A stretch of 32,986 nt of DNA, taken from assembly GCA_024408295.1 (NCBI GenBank), contig JAKSVE010000011.1, forward strand, positions 1 to 32,986, read 5' to 3'. The notes beneath the pieces were generated by a model. The model did not search any database and had not been told where the DNA came from. It was given only the letters and a program-made list of their open reading frames with translations. Positions 30,578 through 32,986 of the stretch are shown here, piece by piece. Source of the stretch: Bacilli bacterium. GTDB taxonomy: Bacteria; Bacillota_I; Bacilli_A; RFN20; CAG-826. Position 1 is the stretch's first letter. Every line of letters starts with the position of its first letter. Position numbers and translations under genes: made by a program.

Positions 30578-31762
30578 ATGAAAGAATTCGAATTAAAGTA
30601 CGGTTGCAACCCTAACCAGAAGCCATCAAAGATCTATATGGCAGATGGTTCAGAATTACCAATCGAAATCCTCAATGGCCGCCCAGGATACATCAACTTC
30701 TTAGACGCTTTCAACTCATACCAGTTGGTCAAGGAATTGAAAGAGGCTCTTGGATATGTCGCATGTGCATCATTCAAGCACGTTTCTCCAACTTCAGCCG
30801 CAATCGGCTTACCTCTTGATGCAAAGCTCAAGAAGGCATGCTTCGTCGATGACGTTGCTGGATTAGACGAATCACCAGTCGCATGTGCATACGCTCGTGC
30901 AAGAGGCACAGACAGAATGTGCTCATTCGGTGACTGGGTCGCTTTCTCAGACACAGTCGATAAGACAGCAGCCCTCATGATCAAGAGAGAAGTATCAGAT
31001 GGCATCATCGCTCCAGATTACACAGAAGAAGCCTTAGAAATCCTCAAAGCCAAGAGAAACGGCACATATAACGTCGTCAAGATCGACCCTAACTATGTTC
31101 CAGCAGAGAAAGAGACAAAGCAGGTCTATGGCATCTCATTCGAACAGGGAAGAAATAACTTCAAAATCAATAGAGAACTCCTCTCAAACATCGTCACAAA
31201 GAACAAAGAGCTCCCAGAATCAGCAGTTCAGGACTTAATCATCGCTCTCATCACCCTCAAATACACACAGTCAAACTCAGTTTGCTATGCATACCATGGC
31301 CAGGCAATCGGCGTTGGAGCTGGACAGCAGTCAAGAATTCACTGCACACGCTTAGCAGGAACTAAGGCAGATACATGGTTCCTCCGCCAGCACGAGAAGG
31401 TCTTAAACCTCCCATTCCTCCCAACAGTCAAGAGACCAGATAGAGATAACGTCATCGATGGTTATATCAACCAGAACGAAGAAGATGTCTGCGCAGATGG
31501 AATCTGGCAGAAATACTTCTCAGTTCAGCCAGAGAGATTCACTCTTGAAGAGCAAAAGGCATATTTAGCAACAATCACCGGAGTATCCCTCGGATCAGAC
31601 GCATTCTTCCCATTCTTCGATAACATTGAAAGAGCAAAGAAGTCAGGCGTCTCATACATCGCAGAACCTGGAGGTTCAATTAGAGATGACTTAGTCATCG
31701 ACTGCGCTGATAAGTACAACATGGTCATGGCCTTTACAGGAATGCGCTTATTCCACCATTAA
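30578..31762 (+). CDS. purH: Stand-alone AICAR transformylase (PurH C-terminal domain only)
   Basis: Formylates AICAR (ZMP) with 10-formyl-THF to FAICAR. The 394-residue product begins directly in the transformylase domain (LKYGCNPNQKPSKIYM) and contains the catalytic Lys67-His68 in ASFKHVSPTSAAIG. AYHGQAIGVGAGQQSRIHCTRLAG follows near 235, and the end is MAFTGMRLFHH. The roughly 190-residue MGS-like IMP cyclohydrolase domain of normal bifunctional PurH is missing. The start has a good SD (AAAGGAG), so this is a genuine single-domain form. The missing activity is supplied by purO two genes upstream. Its substrate ZMP is the precursor of the ligand sensed by the operon's riboswitch. Confidence 0.94.
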   Translation: MKEFELKYGCNPNQKPSKIYMADGSELPIEILNGRPGYINFLDAFNSYQLVKELKEALGYVACASFKHVSPTSAAIGLPLDAKLKKACFVDDVAGLDESPVACAYARARGTDRMCSFGDWVAFSDTVDKTAALMIKREVSDGIIAPDYTEEALEILKAKRNGTYNVVKIDPNYVPAEKETKQVYGISFEQGRNNFKINRELLSNIVTKNKELPESAVQDLIIALITLKYTQSNSVCYAYHGQAIGVGAGQQSRIHCTRLAGTKADTWFLRQHEKVLNLPFLPTVKRPDRDNVIDGYINQNEEDVCADGIWQKYFSVQPERFTLEEQKAYLATITGVSLGSDAFFPFFDNIERAKKSGVSYIAEPGGSIRDDLVIDCADKYNMVMAFTGMRLFHH

Positions 31763-31776
31763 TCAGGTAACGAACA

Positions 31777-32986
31777 ATGAAAATCTTAGTAGTAGGTTCT
31801 GGCGGAAGAGAACACGCCATAATCAAAAAAATCAAAGAGAACAAAGATGTTGAAGCAATCTATGCCTATCCAGGAAATGGTGGCATGAAAGATGACGCAA
31901 TCCTTGTCCCTGGCTCCGCAACAGATGTTGAAGGAGTAGTTAACTTTGCAAAATCCAATTCAATTGACTATGTAGTTGTCACCCCAGACGATCCACTAGT
32001 CCTTGGAATGGTCGATGCATTAGAAGCAGTGGGCATCCCATGCTTTGGCCCAAGAGGCAATGCCGCAATAATCGAAGGAAGCAAAGTCTTCTCAAAGAAC
32101 TTGATGAAGAAGTATGGCATCCCAACCGCAGCATATGAGGTTTTCGATGATGTAAATAAGGCCCTTGCATATGTTGAGACATGTCCAATCCCAACAGTTA
32201 TCAAGGCTGATGGCTTAGCATTAGGAAAAGGCGTAGTTATCGCAATGACGAGAGACGAAGCTAAACAAGCTGTCATCTCCTGCATGAGCGATCACCAGTT
32301 CGGCAAATCAGGCGACCACATCGTCATCGAGGAATTCCTTGAAGGACCAGAGGTCTCCGTCCTTTCATTTACAGATGGCAACGTTGTTGTTCCGATGATT
32401 TCATCAATGGACCACAAGCGTGCACACGATAACGACGAAGGCTTAAATACCGGAGGCATGGGGACAGTGGCTCCAAACCCATATTACACAAGCGATGTTG
32501 CAAGTGTTTGCATGGAGAAAATCTTCCTCCCAACCATCAATGCGATGAAAGAAGAAGGAAGAACATTCAAAGGCTGCTTGTATTTCGGACTCATGATCAC
32601 AAAAGATGGACCAAAAGTCATTGAATACAACTGCAGATTCGGAGATCCAGAAACTCAAGTCGTCTTACCTCTTTTAGAGAGTGATTTATTAACCATTATG
32701 ATGGCAACCACCAACGGAACCCTCAATGCTACTGAGGTTAAGTTCTCATCAAAATCCGCTTGCTGCGTCATCATGGCATCAAATGGCTACCCAACCCATT
32801 ATGAGAAGGGATTTGAAATCACCTGTGAGCCAAGCGTCAAGGACGACATCTATTTCGCAGGCGCTGCAATTAAAGATGGCAAATTAGTCACAAACGGTGG
32901 ACGTGTCTTAGGCGTCACCTCAATTGCCGACGATCTAAAGTCCGCAATCGCATTATCTTATGAAAAAGTGGGCAAAATCCACTTCG
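31777..32986 (+). CDS. purD: Phosphoribosylamine-glycine ligase PurD (3' end outside window)
   Basis: ATP-grasp enzyme making GAR from phosphoribosylamine and glycine. From ATG 31777, 403 codons are present of the usual 415-425. Motifs KILVVGSGGREHAI at the start, YPGNGGM near residue 28, FGPRGNAAIIEGSKVFSKNLMKKYGIP near 90, the ATP-grasp core VIKADGLALGKGVVIA near 142, NTGGMGTVAPNPYY near 224, and VIEYNCRFGDPETQVVLPLL near 286. It ends at the window edge at EKVGKIHF, which normally lies about 15 residues before the C-terminus. The SD is weak (CAGGTAA). Last visible gene of the purE operon. Confidence 0.95.
   Translation, partial: MKILVVGSGGREHAIIKKIKENKDVEAIYAYPGNGGMKDDAILVPGSATDVEGVVNFAKSNSIDYVVVTPDDPLVLGMVDALEAVGIPCFGPRGNAAIIEGSKVFSKNLMKKYGIPTAAYEVFDDVNKALAYVETCPIPTVIKADGLALGKGVVIAMTRDEAKQAVISCMSDHQFGKSGDHIVIEEFLEGPEVSVLSFTDGNVVVPMISSMDHKRAHDNDEGLNTGGMGTVAPNPYYTSDVASVCMEKIFLPTINAMKEEGRTFKGCLYFGLMITKDGPKVIEYNCRFGDPETQVVLPLLESDLLTIMMATTNGTLNATEVKFSSKSACCVIMASNGYPTHYEKGFEITCEPSVKDDIYFAGAAIKDGKLVTNGGRVLGVTSIADDLKSAIALSYEKVGKIHF

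Overview
The window reads as a chromosomal segment of a Bacillota (low-GC Gram-positive) bacterium, probably an uncultured or gut-type anaerobe. The reasons are SD-rich starts, U-tailed terminators, a T-box leader, a ZTP riboswitch, an ANTAR regulator beside glutamate synthase, a type III glutamine synthetase, and lipoprotein signal peptides. TGA, TAA and TAG all act as stops. I cannot name a genus. There are no tRNA or rRNA genes, CRISPR arrays, insertion sequences or prophage genes. The theme is nitrogen: branched-chain amino acid uptake, ammonium assimilation, and de novo purine synthesis.

1-4600 (minus strand): a branched-chain amino acid ABC importer, livJ-livH-livM-livG (livG runs off the left edge). 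It sits behind a T-box leader whose specifier codon reads ATC (Ile), and a cre-like box lies in the promoter spacer.

4556-16302: the ammonium-assimilation hub. One minus-strand operon encodes a 305-residue glutamine-synthetase-like protein that has lost its catalytic residues and C-terminal half, an ANTAR regulator with a pseudo-receiver, and glutamate synthase gltB-gltD. Divergent from it on the plus strand are glnN (GSIII) and an Amt-PII fusion. Both divergent transcripts have a strong intrinsic terminator between promoter and first gene. The intact regulator and two attenuated leaders suggest antitermination control; the dead GS-like protein is a candidate glutamine sensor.

16264-24098: purF follows amt across a terminator hairpin. 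Next come a lipid-anchored CX5R phosphatase (minus), a lipoprotein and a dihydrouridine synthase (plus), and purC. A compact GC-rich block at 22300-22645 has no large gene. It holds a 23-residue membrane peptide, an overlapping upstream ORF with a strong SD, and a convergent promoter and terminator, an arrangement resembling a type I toxin-antitoxin locus. A second PurF-like gene on the minus strand lacks the catalytic N-terminal cysteine.

24284-32986 (plus): an ACT-domain protein with its UPF0210/DUF711 partner, then a ZTP riboswitch with terminator driving purE-purM-purN-purO-purB-purH-purD. The last two IMP steps are split between a stand-alone AICAR transformylase (purH without its cyclohydrolase domain) and an archaeal-type PurO cyclohydrolase. 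No purL/Q/S or purK is in the window, so the pathway must be completed elsewhere. A recurring palindrome close to TGAAAG-YR-CTTTCA lies at the glnN, purF-like/ACT and purE promoters and may tie the nitrogen and purine genes into one regulon.
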